64,000 bases of DNA from Rhinopithecus roxellana. Lineage: Eukaryota; Chordata; Mammalia; Primates; Cercopithecidae. Location: contig NC_044550.1 of NCBI RefSeq assembly GCF_007565055.1, forward strand, positions 87,048,033-87,112,032, read 5' to 3'. Numbering within the stretch: the first letter of the stretch is position 1; the number at the start of each line of letters is the position of its first letter. Below the pieces are notes generated by a model. That model had not been told where the DNA came from and did not search any database. It saw only the letters and a list, made by a program, of their open reading frames with translations. Below, in pieces: positions 11,746-23,934 of the stretch. Made by a program: the position numbers and the translations under genes.

Positions 11746-11962
11746 GGCATTGATTCTCAACCAGGGACAGTTTTGTCCCTAGGGCAGGTATGGCACTGTC
11801 TAAAGTCATTTTTTGATTGTTGAAGCTGGGGTTGGGGATTCCACTGGCATCTGGTGGGTAGAAGCCGGGGGTGGTGCCCATCATCCTACGATGTGCAGGA
11901 GGCCACGACATCATCCTTTCTTGTCCACGTTATTAACAGTGCTGAGATTCAGAAATCCTGGT
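11746..11962. mobile_element. MER5A-type hAT-Charlie MITE
   Basis: Starts GATTCTCAACCAGGGACAG and carries CACTGGCATCTGGTGGGTAG and CATCCTACGATGTGCAGGA, hallmarks of MER5A; ends with a diverged inverted terminus. Non-autonomous, with no coding capacity. Confidence 0.8.
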
Positions 11963-12145
11963 GTAGAGTAAGTGAGCTGATTCAAAAGAAAGTGCTGCTT
12001 GTTTGAATAAGTATTAACTTTGTTATTAGGCCATATGCTAAGCTTTATTTCAGAATTTATGGATGTCCTGATAGTCTCTCTGTCCGTTTCTTACCTATTG
12101 ATGTGATTGATGCAAGATTGTTAGAATGTCACAGTTTGTAGGGTC

Positions 12146-12446
12146 TTTTTTTTTTTTTTTTTTGAGACAGAATCTCACTCTGCCACCCAGGCTGAAGGGC
12201 AGTGGCAGTCTCGCCTTACTGCAGCTTTGACCTCCTGGGCTCAAGTGATACTCCCACTTCAGCCTCCTGAGTAGCTGGGACTACAGACACATGACACCAT
12301 GCCCAGCTAATTTTTGTGTTTTTGTAGAAATGGGGTTTCCCTGTGTTTCCCAGGCTGGTCTTGAACTCCTGGGCTCAAGCGATCCACTTACCTTGGCCTC
12401 TGAAAGTACTGGGACTACAGTCATGAGATGCTGTGCGCCCAGCCAG
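12146..12446 (-). mobile_element. Alu element
   Basis: Antisense Alu with a poly-T start; flanked by a short target duplication CAGTTTGTA (12132-12140 and 12444-12452). Confidence 0.93.
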
Positions 12447-12582
12447 TTTGTAATCTTTATTGTCTTGGATTTAAATCTATTTGTTTTCATTGTGTGAGGC
12501 TGAAATATGACTGAGTAGTACAACTTTGCAGGGGATTAAAGACATCCCAAATGGTTTTACTGAGAATTGAAAGTGAAGTGTA

Positions 12583-12745
12583 AGGTTAGCTGGGCATGGT
12601 GATGCTCGCCTGCTGTCCCAGCTACTAGGGAGGCTGAGGCAGGAGGATTACTTGAGCTCCGGAGTTCGAGGCTGCAGTGAGCTGTCATTGCACCACTGCA
12701 TGCCAGCCTTGGGGACAGAGTGAGATCCTGACTCAAAAAAGTGAA
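12583..12745 (+). mobile_element. Alu right-half fragment
   Basis: Begins within the Alu (TTAGCTGGGCATGGTGATGC) and ends CTGACTCAAAAAA. A 5'-truncated AluJ-like copy directly before a complete Alu. Confidence 0.85.
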
Positions 12746-12753
12746 TGAACAAG

Positions 12754-13047
12754 GGCCGGGCACGGTGGCTCAAGCCTGTAATCCCAGCACTTTGGGAGGC
12801 CAAGACGGGTGGATCACAAGGTCAGGAGTTCGAGACCAGCCTGGCCAATGTGGTGAAGCCCCGTCTCTACTAAAAATACAAAAAGATTAGCCAGGCCTGG
12901 TGGCACATGCCTGTAATCCCAGCTACTTGGGAGGCTGAGGCAGGAGAATCACTTGAACCCAGGAGGTGGAGGTTGCCGTGAGCCAAGATTGCGCCGCTGC
13001 ACTCCAGCCTGGGCGATAGGGCGAGACTCCATTAAAAAAAAAAAAAA
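12754..13047 (+). mobile_element. Alu element (AluS-like), full length
   Basis: From GGCCGGGCACGGTGGCTC to an A15 tail; all Alu landmarks present. Confidence 0.95.
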
Positions 13048-13049
13048 AT

Positions 13050-14046
13050 GAATATGAAGTGTGAGGAATCATTTAATCTCGTGAGTTTTCAAGTAGTCTG
13101 CTTAATACTTAAAAGTGGTATCATGGTTACTGATTTTCTAAAAACATAATATATAACATATGTTTATAGATGTGATGACCAGAAAACATGATCTGTAAAG
13201 AGAAGTCATGGTTATTCTTTACTTAAGTAATTTTATTTTAACTTGCAATTAATTTTGATTAAATGCTTCACTTAAATGTTTTTAAAAATAAAACCTTCTT
13301 GCACTTTTAAGTTAAAGGGATTGTATAGGAAAACAAATTTACTTTTTAAATTTTTTGAAAGAGTGACATTCTCATAACAAAATACAGCAGGGAGAATTTT
13401 AAAAAATGCCTTTATTCTGTTAAGAGATTGAAAGGTCCAAATATAGCTTTTGTCCACATGTCTAAAAAAAAATATTCTAGCTTTTAGCTTTCCCAGAAAC
13501 AGCAGTTTTAACATAAAAGAAACGTATTTTGTGGAATTTTGGAACAAGTTGATTCTTGTCATGGGCAAAGGCAAAACAGAATCAGAAATTGCTTGCAGTT
13601 GATTCTTTGTGGGTAAAATACTTCCAGACTTTGGGACCACTGCCAGCCTTAGGATGCTCACATACAACAGGTCCTCTTTGGGGAACATGGCAACTCCTTG
13701 GAGTGCCTGCTCTTATCAGCCATCTTAAAGTTTATGAAGGTTCTCATCTTTACTTTTTAAAAACTTTAGCTATTTTGTGGATACCATAACATAAATAATA
13801 TGTATTTTGTACTTTCGCTTTCTGGAATCACATTTTCTAGTGAAGATTCATTTTTTTTGAATCACCTAACCATATTTAGATAAAGCAATCTCTTCTCAAA
13901 AGTTGCTACATAAAACTCAAATTGTTGATAAGTATTCATAAACATTTTCTACAATTTATTTAACCTTGTTATAATTTTTCCTTAAAGTAGATAAGGACAG
14001 ACTTTGGTTTTAATTCTCACACTGCTCCCAAGGCATGCATTTCCTT
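13050..14046. other. Unassigned intronic kilobase with a 138-codon minus frame
   Basis: AT-rich. A minus-strand frame at 13272-13688 runs 138 codons, long for this composition, but I recognise no family in it and see no promoter or splice context. I do not call it a gene. Confidence 0.5.
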
Positions 14047-14480
14047 TTTTTTTTTTTTTGGAGGGGGCGGGGGGATGGAGTCTGGCTCTGTTGCCAGGCT
14101 GGAGTGCAGTGGCGTGATCTCGGCTCACTGCAGTCTCCGCCTCCCTGGTTCAAGTGATTCTCCTGCCTCAGCCTCGCGAGTAGCTGAGATTACAGTCACG
14201 TGCAACGTGCAACCACACCCAGCTAATTTTTTTTTCTTTGTATTTTTAGTAGAGACGGGGTTTCACTATGTTGGCCAGGATAGTCTCGATCTCCTGACAT
14301 CGTGATCCTTCTGCCTCGGCCTCCCAAAGTGATGGGATTTCAGACGTGTATTAACTTTAGGCAATTCAATAACTTTTAGGCAATTCGCCATGAGCAGTCA
14401 CTGACTCCATTGTGACATCTGTGTGAGAGTTTTAAGGGGCTGGTTTATGAAGTTTATGAAGGTTCCCACCGTGCCCGGCC
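14047..14480 (-). mobile_element. Alu element containing a foreign 117-bp patch
   Basis: Antisense Alu (GAGTCTGGCTCTGTTGCC onward) whose 5' end is split: Alu sequence stops at CAGACGTG (14348), non-Alu sequence fills 14349-14465, and Alu resumes at CCACCGTGCCCGGCC. The patch is discussed in findings. Confidence 0.93.
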
Positions 14481-15264
14481 ACATTTCCTTTTGTAGATGA
14501 TGGAAATCTAGGCAACTGAGTTTTGTCTTACCGGATACATTCGCACCTGCAAAATGTGTAGCCCTGGTCTCCCTCAAGTAATGGGAAATTTATCTCAACC
14601 AAGAATCAACAGACTAAGAGCAATTAGTAGGATGTTTCTGTTCAGCAGGAAATACAAGTATAGAAAGGGAGGAAAAATGTTATTTTTTTCTTTGATTCCT
14701 AATCTAAGGTGACTTACCTTAAAACAAAAGGGGGATGGAGGTAGGGCTTAAATCTTTGCTTTTGATGAACCCCTTTTGAAAGAGTGATCTAAAAAGTGTG
14801 AAGAAAGAAGGAAATGTTTAGATATCCCTCTTCTTTTTAAGCTTATATTTTGCCATTTTGATATCCATTGTAAAGCAGTTTCCCTTGACCTTAAATATTT
14901 TCTCCCTTTTAAGGGGAACTGGAGGAAAACACTAAAATCCTGTCAGTTGCAAAGTAGAAGAGATATTTAGAAGAAACAATTTCAGCTCCAACAAATTATG
15001 CAATGTAAAGTGTAGGTGGTATAAAAATGACATCACTGCAAACTCTTTTGTTTCCTTAATTATTCCGTTGGTGTCTACGGGGAGTAATGCATGCAGCATA
15101 AAGATAGTGTTAAAATTAGTTATTAAGCTGAAATTTTATGCATTACCAAATTTTGTTATAAAATGTATTTTTCTTGGATTATAATAATGGTTATCACAAT
15201 ATTAATTTTGTTACATATGTATTTGGCAATGTGTAGAGTAATAGCTAACCGCTTAATTAGGTAA
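14481..15264. other. AT-rich intronic stretch
   Basis: No gene, RNA or repeat recognised. Confidence 0.5.
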
Positions 15265-15309
15265 TAGATAACAACTCATAGCTTACTATGCCAGACATTA
15301 TGTTAGTGC
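15265..15309 (+). repeat. L2/MIR3 relic, left part
   Basis: AGCTTACTATGCCAGACATT resembles the 'tactatgtgccaggcact' phrase of L2/MIR3. Its continuation lies at 23210-23400, on the far side of the long L1, so the L1 landed inside it. Confidence 0.5.
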
Positions 15310-17656
15310 TTTTTTTTTTAATATGTGCCTTTTTGAATTTCAGTAGCTTTTAGGACACAGTGGTTTTTGGTTACATGGATGACTTGTATGGTGGTGAAGT
15401 CTGAGATTTTACTGCACCTATCACCTGAGTAGAGTCCATTGTACCCAACATGTAGTTTTTTATCCTCTACCCACTTCCACCTTCCCCACTTCTGAGTCGC
15501 CAAAGTCCTTTTTACCATCCTATATGCCTTTGTGTACCCATAGCTTAGTTCCCCCTTTTAAGTGAGAACATACAGTATTTGGTTTTCTATTCCTAAGTTA
15601 CTACAGGTAGAATAATGGCCTCTAGCTCCATCTAGGTTACTGCAAAATACATTATTTCAGTCTTTTTTACAGCTGAGTAGTATTCCATGGTATATGTATA
15701 CCACGTTTTCTTTATCCACTCATTGGCACTTAGATTGGTTCCATGTCTTTGCAGTTGTGAATTGTGCTATGATAAACATATGCATGCAGTGTCTTTTTGA
15801 TATAATGACTTATTTTCCTTTGTGTAGATACCCAGTAGTGAGGTTGTTGGATCAATTGGTAGATCTACTTTTAGTTCTTTAAGAAGGCTTTGTACTGTTT
15901 TCCATAGAGGTTGTACTAATTTACATTCCCACCAGCATTGTGTAAGTGTTCCCCTTTCACCACATCCACATTAGCATCTGTTGTTTTTTGACTTTTTAAT
16001 AATGGCCATTCTGGTAGGGGTAAGGTGGTAGGTATGTCATTGTGGTTTTAATTTGCATTTCCCGGATGATTAATGATGTGGAGAATTTTTTAGTATTTTT
16101 GTTGGCCATTTGTGTATCTTCTTTTAAAAAATATCTATTTATGTCATTTGCCCAGTTATTGATGGGGTTATTTGTTTTGCTCACTGATTTGAGTTCCTTG
16201 TAGATTCTGGGTATTGGTCCTTTGTTGAATGCATAGTTTGCAAATATTTTCTCCTATTGTATAGGTTGCCTGTTTACTCTGATAATTCCTTTTGCTGTGC
16301 AGAAGCTTCTTAGTTTAATTAGGTCTCATTTTGTTTATTTTTGTTTTGGTTGCATTTGCTTTTGGGGTCTTAGTCACAAGTTCTTTACCTAGGCCAGTGT
16401 CCAGAAGAGTTTTTCCTAGGTTTCCTTCTAGAATTTTTATGGCTTCAGGTCTTAGATTTAAGTCTTTGATCCATCTTGAGTTGATTTTTGTATATGATGA
16501 GGGATAGGGAATCCAGTTTCATTCTTATACATGTGGTTATCCAGTCTTCCCAGCACCACTTACTGAATAGGGTATCTTTTCCCCAGTCTATGCTTTTGTC
16601 TGCTTTGTCAAAGATCAATTGGTTCTAAGAATTTTAATTTATCTCTAGATTCCGTATTCTGTTCTGTTGATCTGTGTATGATTATACCAGTACCATCCTG
16701 ATTTGCTAACTGTAGCCTTATAGTATAATCTGAAGTCAGGTAATGTGATGCCTCCAGTTTTGTTCTTTTTGCTTAGGATTGCTTATTTGGGCTCTTTTTT
16801 GGTTTCGTATGAATTTTAGGATTCTTTTTTCTAACTGTGAAAAAATGATGTTGGTATTTTGATAAGAATTGCATTGAATTTGTAGATTGCTTTGGGCATA
16901 TGATCATTTTCATAATATTCTTCCAATCCATGAGCATGGTATGTTTTTCCATTTGTTGTGTCATCTTAGATTTCTTTCAGCAGTGTATTGTAGTTCTCCT
17001 TCTAGAGATCGCTCATCTCCTTGGTTAAGCATATTCCTAGGTATTTTATTTTATTTGTTGCAGCTATTGTGTAAAGGATTGAATTCTTGATTTGATTCTC
17101 AGCTTGGTCATTGCTGATGTATAACAGTGCCACTGATTTGTGTACTTCGTAACCTGAGACTTTATTTACCAAATTTAGGAGTCAGAGAAATCCTTAGAAT
17201 TTTCTAGGTATATGATAATATCATCAGCAAACTTAGTTTGACTTCTTGTTTTCCAGTTTGGATGCCCTTTCTTTCTTTTGCCTTATCTCTGTGGCTAGGA
17301 CTTCCAGTAACTGTATTGAATGGAAGTGGTAAAAGTGGGCGTTGTTGTCTTGTTCCAGTTCTTAGGGGGAACGCTTTCAACTTGTCTCCATTCAGTATAA
17401 TGTTGGCTGTGGATTTGTCTGATAATGGCTTTTATTATTTTGAGATATGTTCCTTCTGTGTCTAGTTTGTTGAAGGTTTTCTTTTTTAAAAAAAATCAAA
17501 AGGATACTGGCTTTTATTGAATGCTTTTTCTGCATTGATTGAGATGCTCATATTTTTTTTTTAAATTCTGTTTATGTGATGTATCTCATTTATTGACTTG
17601 TATTTATTAAAGTATCCATGCATGCCTGGGATGAAACCCACTTGACTGTGGTGAAT

Positions 17657-17965
17657 TCTCTTTTTTTTTTTTTTCTTCCCCCAGACAGAGTCTTGTTCTG
17701 TCGCCCAGGCTGGAGTGCAGTGGTGTGATCTTGGCTCAGTGCAACCACTGCCTCCTGGGTTCAAGAGATTCTCATGACTCAGCCTCCCGAGTAGCTGGAA
17801 TTATAGGCGCATGCCACTATACCTGGCTAATTTTTGTATTTTTAGTAGAGACAGAGTTTTGTCATGTTGGCCAGACTGGTCTCTAATTCCTGACCTCAGG
17901 TGATCTGCTCGCTTCGGCCTCCCAAAGGGCTGGGAATTACAGGTGTGAGCCACCGTGCCCAGCCA
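17657..17965 (-). mobile_element. Alu inserted in L1 ORF2 region
   Basis: Complete antisense Alu from the poly-T run to CACCGTGCCCAGCC; L1 sequence continues on both sides. Confidence 0.95.
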
Positions 17966-20014
17966 TAATTATCTTTTTGATGTATTGTTGGATTCAGCTT
18001 GTTAGTATTTCGTTGAGGATTTTTGCATCTATGTTCATCAGGGATATTGGTCTGTAGTTTTCCTTTTTGTTATATCCTTTTCTAGTTTGAGTTTCAGGGT
18101 AGTACTGGGTTAATAGAATGAGTTAGGGTGGATTCCCTCTTTCTCAGTGTTTTAGAATAGTTTCAATAGGATTCGTACCAATTCCTCTTTGAATATCTGA
18201 TATAATTTGGCTGTGAATCTGGCCCTGGGCCTTTTTTTTTTCTTTTTTGGCAGTTTTTATATTATTGATTCAATGTCACTACTAGTTACTGGTCTGTTCA
18301 GGATTTATATTTCTTTCTGATTCAAGCTAGTAGGTTTGTATGTTTCCAGGAATTTGTGCATTTCCTCTAGATTTCCACGTTTGTATGCATAGAGATGTTC
18401 ATAGTAGTCTTGAATGATCATTTTTATTTTTGTTGTGTCCGTTGTAATGTTTCTATTTTCATTTAAAATTGAGTGTATTATTGGTTGATCTAGCTAATGG
18501 TTAATTTTTGTTTATCTTTTCAAAGAAACTTTTTTCATTGATCTTTTGCATTGTCTTTTTTATATCAATTTCATTTAGTTTTGCTCTGATCTTTATTGTC
18601 TATTTTCTTCTGCTAGCGTTTGGTTTAGTTCTTATTTCTCTTGTTCCTTGAGGTGTGACATTAGGTTGTCAATTTGTGATCTTTCAGATTTTTTGATATG
18701 AGCATTTAGTTCTGTAAACTTTCCACTTAGCACTGCTTTTGCTGTATCCCAGAGGTTTTGACAACTTGTGTCACTATTATTCATTTCAAAGAATTTTTAA
18801 ATTTCCATTTTGATTTCAGTGTTAACTCAAAAATTATTCAGGAGAAGATTGTTTAATATCTGTGTATTTGTATAGTTTTGAGGGTTCCTTTTGTAGTTAG
18901 TTTTATTCCATTGTGGTCTGAGAAGATACTTGAAGTAATTTTGATTTTTTTTAAATGTATTAAGATTTGTTTGGTGGCCTATCATATGGTCTATATATCT
19001 TGGAGAATGTTCCATGTACTTATTAGAAGAATGTATATTCTGTAGTTATTGGGTATAATGTTCTGTAAATATCTGTTAGGTCCGTATGTTCTAGAGTGTA
19101 GTTTAAGTCCATGTCTCCTTGTTGACTTTCTGCCTTGATAACCTGTCTAGTGTTGTCAGTGGAGTGTTGCATTCCCCCACAGTTGTTGTGTTGCTGTCTA
19201 TCTCTTTTCTTAGGTCTAGTAGTAACTTTTATGAATCTGGGAGCTCCAGAGTCAGGTGCATATATATTTAGGATTGTAATATCTTCCTGTTAGAGTGATC
19301 CTTTCATCATTAATGAACTTCTTTGTCTTTTATTTTTACCATTGTTGCTTTAAAGTCTGATTTGTCTGATATAACAATAGCTACTCCTGTTTGCTTTTGG
19401 TTTTTATTTGTGTGGAATATATTTTTCTACCCCTTTACCTTTATAAGAGTCCTTACATGTTAGATTAGTCTCTTGAAAACAGCAGGTATTTGGTTTGTGA
19501 TTCAAAAAAAAAAAAAAAAAAAAAAAAAAATCCACTCTGCCAATCTGTATCTTTTAGGTAGTGCATTTATACCATTTACATTCAATGTTAATATTGAGAA
19601 TGTAAAGTATTGTTCCTGTCCTCATGTTGATTATTACTTAGATACTTTTATTCATCGTGGTATTTTTTTTATAGGCCCTGTGAGTTTTATGCTGTCAAGA
19701 GGCTCTATTATGGGGCATGTTGACCCTTTGTTTCAAGATTTAGAACTTCTTTTAGCATGTCTTGTGGGGCTGGTCTGGTAGTAACATTTCCGTAGCATTT
19801 GCTTGTCTGAAAAAGACTTTATTTTGCCTTCATTTATGACACTTAGTTTTGCTGGATTCAAAATTCTTGGCTGACAGCTATTCTGTTTAGGGAGGCTAAA
19901 AATAAGACCCCACTCCCTTTTGGCTTATAAAGTTTCTGCTGAAAAGTCTTCTATTAGTCTGATAGGTTTTCCTATATAGGTTACCTGATGCTTTTGTCTC
20001 ACTGCTCTTAGAAT

Positions 20015-20269
20015 TCATTTATTTGTGTTGACTTTAGATAGTGTGATGACTGTATGCCTTGGTAATGTTCTTTTTGCAATGAATCCCCCAGGAATTCTTT
20101 GAGCTTCTTGTATTTGGAGATCTAAATCTCTAGCAAGACCAGGGAAGTTTTCCTTAATTATTTCTTCAAATAAGTTTTCCAACCTTTTTGCTTTCTCTTC
20201 TCCCTCAGGTATACCAAAGGTTCTTAAGTTTGGCCAAATAATCCTGTATTTTCTGGAGGCTTTGTTCAT
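20015..20269 (-). pseudogene. L1 ORF1 protein remnant
   Basis: An 85-codon open block reads like the middle of L1 ORF1p, the RNA-binding chaperone of the L1 particle: IPEGEEKAKRLENLFEEI, then NFPGLARDLDLQIQEAQRIP. It covers part of the RNA-recognition region. Neighbouring parts of ORF1 are out of frame or interrupted. Confidence 0.85.
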
Positions 20270-20999
20270 TTCTTTTAATTATTTCTTGTTGGATTAGTTT
20301 GAAAGCCTTGTTTCTGAGTTCTGAAATTATTCTACTTTATTTAGTCTGTTAAAAGTTTCCACTGCATTTTGTAATTCCCTAAATGTGTTTTTCATTTCCA
20401 GAAGTCTTGATTGGCTTTCTTGAAAGTAGCTGTCTCTTTACAAAATTTGTCATTCACATCGTAAGTGGTTTTAAAATTTTCTTTATGTTGGTTTTTACCT
20501 TTCTCTTGTATCTCCTTGTGTAGCTAATAACCTTTTGAATTCTTTATCTAGTATTTCAAAGATTTTATCTTGTTTTGGAGCCATTGCTGAAGAGCTAGTG
20601 TGATCTTTTGCTGCCATTATAGAACCCTGTTTTGTTGCCAGGATTATTTTTCTGGTTCCTTTTCATTTGGGTAATTTTTCTTGAATTTATTTTTGTTTCA
20701 ATTGTTTGTTTTTGTGGGGTTTTTTCCCTTGAGAATGTATCTTTAATGTTTATTGTAGCCTGACTTGGCTCTTGGTTCTTTCAGGGATGAAGACACTGTA
20801 TGAGTTATTTGGTTATAGAGAGTCTTAGTATGATGGCTTTCTCAGGTGGTTGTTTTAGCAATGTGCTTGGTGTGTGAGCAGGTTGATTGCTGTGGAATTG
20901 AAATGGCAGAGGTCTCTTGAAGCTTATCTCATTCCCTAGTGGTGTACAGTTTTTAATTAATTTATTTTCCACAGTATTTTATTTACTCAGTTGAACAGT

Positions 21000-23200
21000 T
21001 CAGACTTCAGGCCAGTAGGGGAGGTATCCATGGTTAAAAACCGGTCATGGCTAAAATGGGTGGGTAAATGTAATATCCAGTGGTGATGGGTAAATGTAAT
21101 ATCCAGTGGTGAGCAGAGGTCCCAACCTTGATGGAGGTGGCCAGGGGAGCTCTTGGTGAAACTGCTGAAATCTTTTCAAGGGGAAGGGAGGGAGCCAACT
21201 CTGCTTCCCTGCTACACCAGCAGGAATGTAACTGACCCAGTGTTCAGCTGTTCAGATCAGACAGACACCTCTTTTCATCTGCAGGCATGTTGCTGTTCTA
21301 TGTAGAGAGGAATTGTGACTTTATACCTCGTGCAAGCCTGAACCTGGAGGGCACTCCTCCTATGGGGATGCAGTCACCCGGAAGTGTTCCAGAAGGGCTG
21401 TCTACAGGTGTATGTATCCATGCTGAGCTCCCGTGGGAGAAGCCCCTGCTGTGTCTTCAGTAGTGGCTGAGGGGGAGAAGAAGCACTCCCTTCTCCAAGG
21501 TCCTTCACAAGCACCAGGGCTTCCTGGCTATTGGGGTAGAGCTACAGACTTTCCCTGCTGAGCCCAGCACTGCGCCTATGCCTCTGCTGAAAGAAACTTC
21601 CCACAAGTGGAAAGTTCAAGGACTCAAGGCCTATGTCTGGATTCTTTTGTCCCATGTGATGTTCCCTTCCCCTAGAAGTAGGAGTCCCTGAGGATCAGAC
21701 CACTATGAATGCTGCTGCTCCTCTAGGTCTAGCTACCCAGTGGATACTCCAGGCTGGTGCTAGGGAATGTCTGCAAGGGATCCAGCGATGTGACCGGTCC
21801 TCAAGTCTCCCAGCAGCAGGTACCAGCACCAGCGCTGATAGAGGTGGCAGGGGAGTGACAGACTCTGAGATTCCTTGGTTATAAATAGCCTTAGCGTGTT
21901 GGCTTTCTCAAATGCCAGATTGTAGTAGTAATGAACTGGTTATGTGGACAGAGTCAGGGCCTCTTGGTTAGCTAGGGTGATCAAGGCCATGGTGATAGGT
22001 GAGGTTACACACACATTTTTCCGTTCCTGCTATAATGTATTGGTTATGTTGGTTGACTCCTAGAGTGCAAAAGAGTGCCAGCTGTGGTGGTGGTGGTGGT
22101 GGTGGTGGTGGGATTTGTGTTTGCCATATGTTACCCAGGGGAGACACTCTGGTGTCTCAGGCGATGAGCAGTGCCATAAGGCTTCCAAAAATTTCTGTCC
22201 TTTGTGTTAAGCTACCAGGGTGGGTGGAGGGGCAATGCCAGGTAGGGACTGGTTAAGGCGGGACTGCACTCTGGTTTTTCATGTGCAGTTGCAAGCAGTG
22301 GCCCCAGTGGGGATCAGATGTCAGTTCTCTGGCCACTGGGGTAATGGTCCAGGGAGGAGTGCAGCTGCCTCTGCTGTACAGAAGAGTCTGCCTGGGGAGT
22401 GGGGAATAGCAGACGGCAGTAATTCCCACCAGCTCCCACGCACTTGGCAAGGCAGGTCTCTCGTAGGCAGTGTTCCACTAGCAGCAGCTAGCTAAGTTCC
22501 AGGCAATCTGTGCTCAGAACTCAAAAATGCCTCAGGCCATAAGCCTTCCTTGAGGAGAGAGGAACCAGGGCTTTCAGGCTATGCCCCTCTCGGTCTGCCC
22601 CTGAAGCAGGGGTGCCCAGCTCCTGTGCCCATGGCTGTAGCACACTTCCCACTCACCCCTTGGTTCTGGCTAAAGGGGTTCATCCCCACTTGAGATTATA
22701 TCGCAGATCTCAGTTAGGAGCTTCTCTCAACCTGTGACTGCTGTCTGAGTTATCTGGCCGACTTCTGCAAGGTCCCCTGTGAAGTGGGATCAGGAATGGC
22801 TTCCCTCCGTCCCCGCTGGAGTCTGGGAATGCATGTAAAGTCCGTCCTGATGCCACTCCTTCTCATATATTCCCCACTGCTCAGTAAACCAGCTCCAGCA
22901 CTGGGTAGGGCTAAGGGCAAAGTCCCTCCCCTGTGGTCTGGATTGCTGAGTTCCCCAGTGTGAGGTGTCATGGTGGCCATCTCTTCTTCTCGCATACCCT
23001 GGGGACTTACAGTTTTCCACCAGGCTCACAGTATAGCCTGCAGCCCACTGCTTTTGTCAGAGGGTCTGTGGTTTCTTTCAGTTTTCCTGTTAAGTTCCTC
23101 TGTTGCTTCTTAGAAAAAAGTTCACAGCATGAATCAACACACACTATTTTGTCTTTTCAAGTGATAGAGGCCTGCAAACAATCCACCATCTTGGAAAAAT
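21000..23200 (-). repeat. L1 5' UTR region with (GGT)n
   Basis: GC-richer antisense L1 5' UTR. It includes a GGT run at 22084-22112 and a perfect 26-bp tandem duplication at 21061-21112. Open frames of 60-96 codons here overlap on both strands and are artefacts of the GC-richer composition. Confidence 0.75.
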
Positions 23201-23209
23201 TGTATATTC

Positions 23210-23400
23210 ATATCCTCCACTGATCCTTACAACTTTGAGAATTAGATACTATAATTCCCATTTTACAGTGGGGAAATTGAGGCAAAAAAAATCAAGTACC
23301 TATTCAGAATTACACAACTGGTGATGGAGCTAGGATTCATCCCCAGGAAGTGTGATTCTGGACCCTACAGTTTTCATGGCTGTCCTGTAAGCCCCATGCT
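23210..23400 (+). repeat. L2/MIR3 relic, right part
   Basis: CCCATTTTACAGTGGGGAAA then TTGAGGCA and ACACAACTGGTGATGGAGC are typical MIR3/L2 phrases. Continues the relic broken by the L1. Confidence 0.7.
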
Positions 23401-23934
23401 CAGGCTCTGGGAGAGGCTTCAATGGTAATGATGAGGGACAGGTCAAATAAGCTAATCAAGTGATTTCAAAAAAAAATTGTTCTAGGTTTTAGAGTGATGC
23501 AGTTTCACTTGGTGTTTACCAGATAAAAACCTGGGTAATAAGTTGTGTTGCAAAATTATACTTTTGAGTAGGATCTGAAAAATGAAAAAGTAGATTAAAG
23601 AGTGGTTAGTGCTAGACAAAAAGATGACCCTTAGAGTTATTTTATAGATTTAATTTTTAAAATTAGGGAATATGATGCTTCAGAAAATTTAGGAAATACA
23701 GAAAAAAACTTTCAATTTTAATGCTATATTTTTATAATTTACTATTCCTATACATATTTTCATATACAGTATACATGTTTTTGTTTCTTTTTTACAGAGA
23801 AAAATACTCAAGTATGTTTGCATTAGAAAAATTTAAACAAATCAGAAATACAAAACCTGAGAGTCTGTTCACATCTGCCTTTCTTTCCTCATCCCACTCT
23901 ACTTCTTAAAGGGCATCAATAATAACAATTTTGT

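Larger units (their letters stand above)
15310..23200 (-). mobile_element. Nearly full-length decayed L1 (primate L1PA/L1PB type)
   Basis: Antisense L1: poly-T at 15310-15319, 3' UTR, ORF2 (about 15.9-19.9 kb), ORF1 (about 20-20.9 kb) and a long 5' UTR to about 23200, where the strand reads CCAAGATGGTGGATTG, an L1-like 5' start. An Alu splits it. Without the Alu it is about 7.6 kb, so the 5' end is essentially complete. ORF2 survives only as short blocks, for example the C-terminal block at 15996-16184 (IREMQIKTTM). Many stops and frameshifts make it incapable of autonomous movement. Confidence 0.9.

Noticed and set aside
15996..20269. L1 ORF1/ORF2 as functional genes
   Set aside because: Only short open blocks remain, broken by stops, shifts and an Alu. 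Annotated as a dead element.
22084..22112. GGT repeat as a regulatory G-quadruplex of DCLK2
   Set aside because: It lies in a degenerate L1 5' UTR, and runs of two G give weak quadruplexes. No link to DCLK2 regulation.
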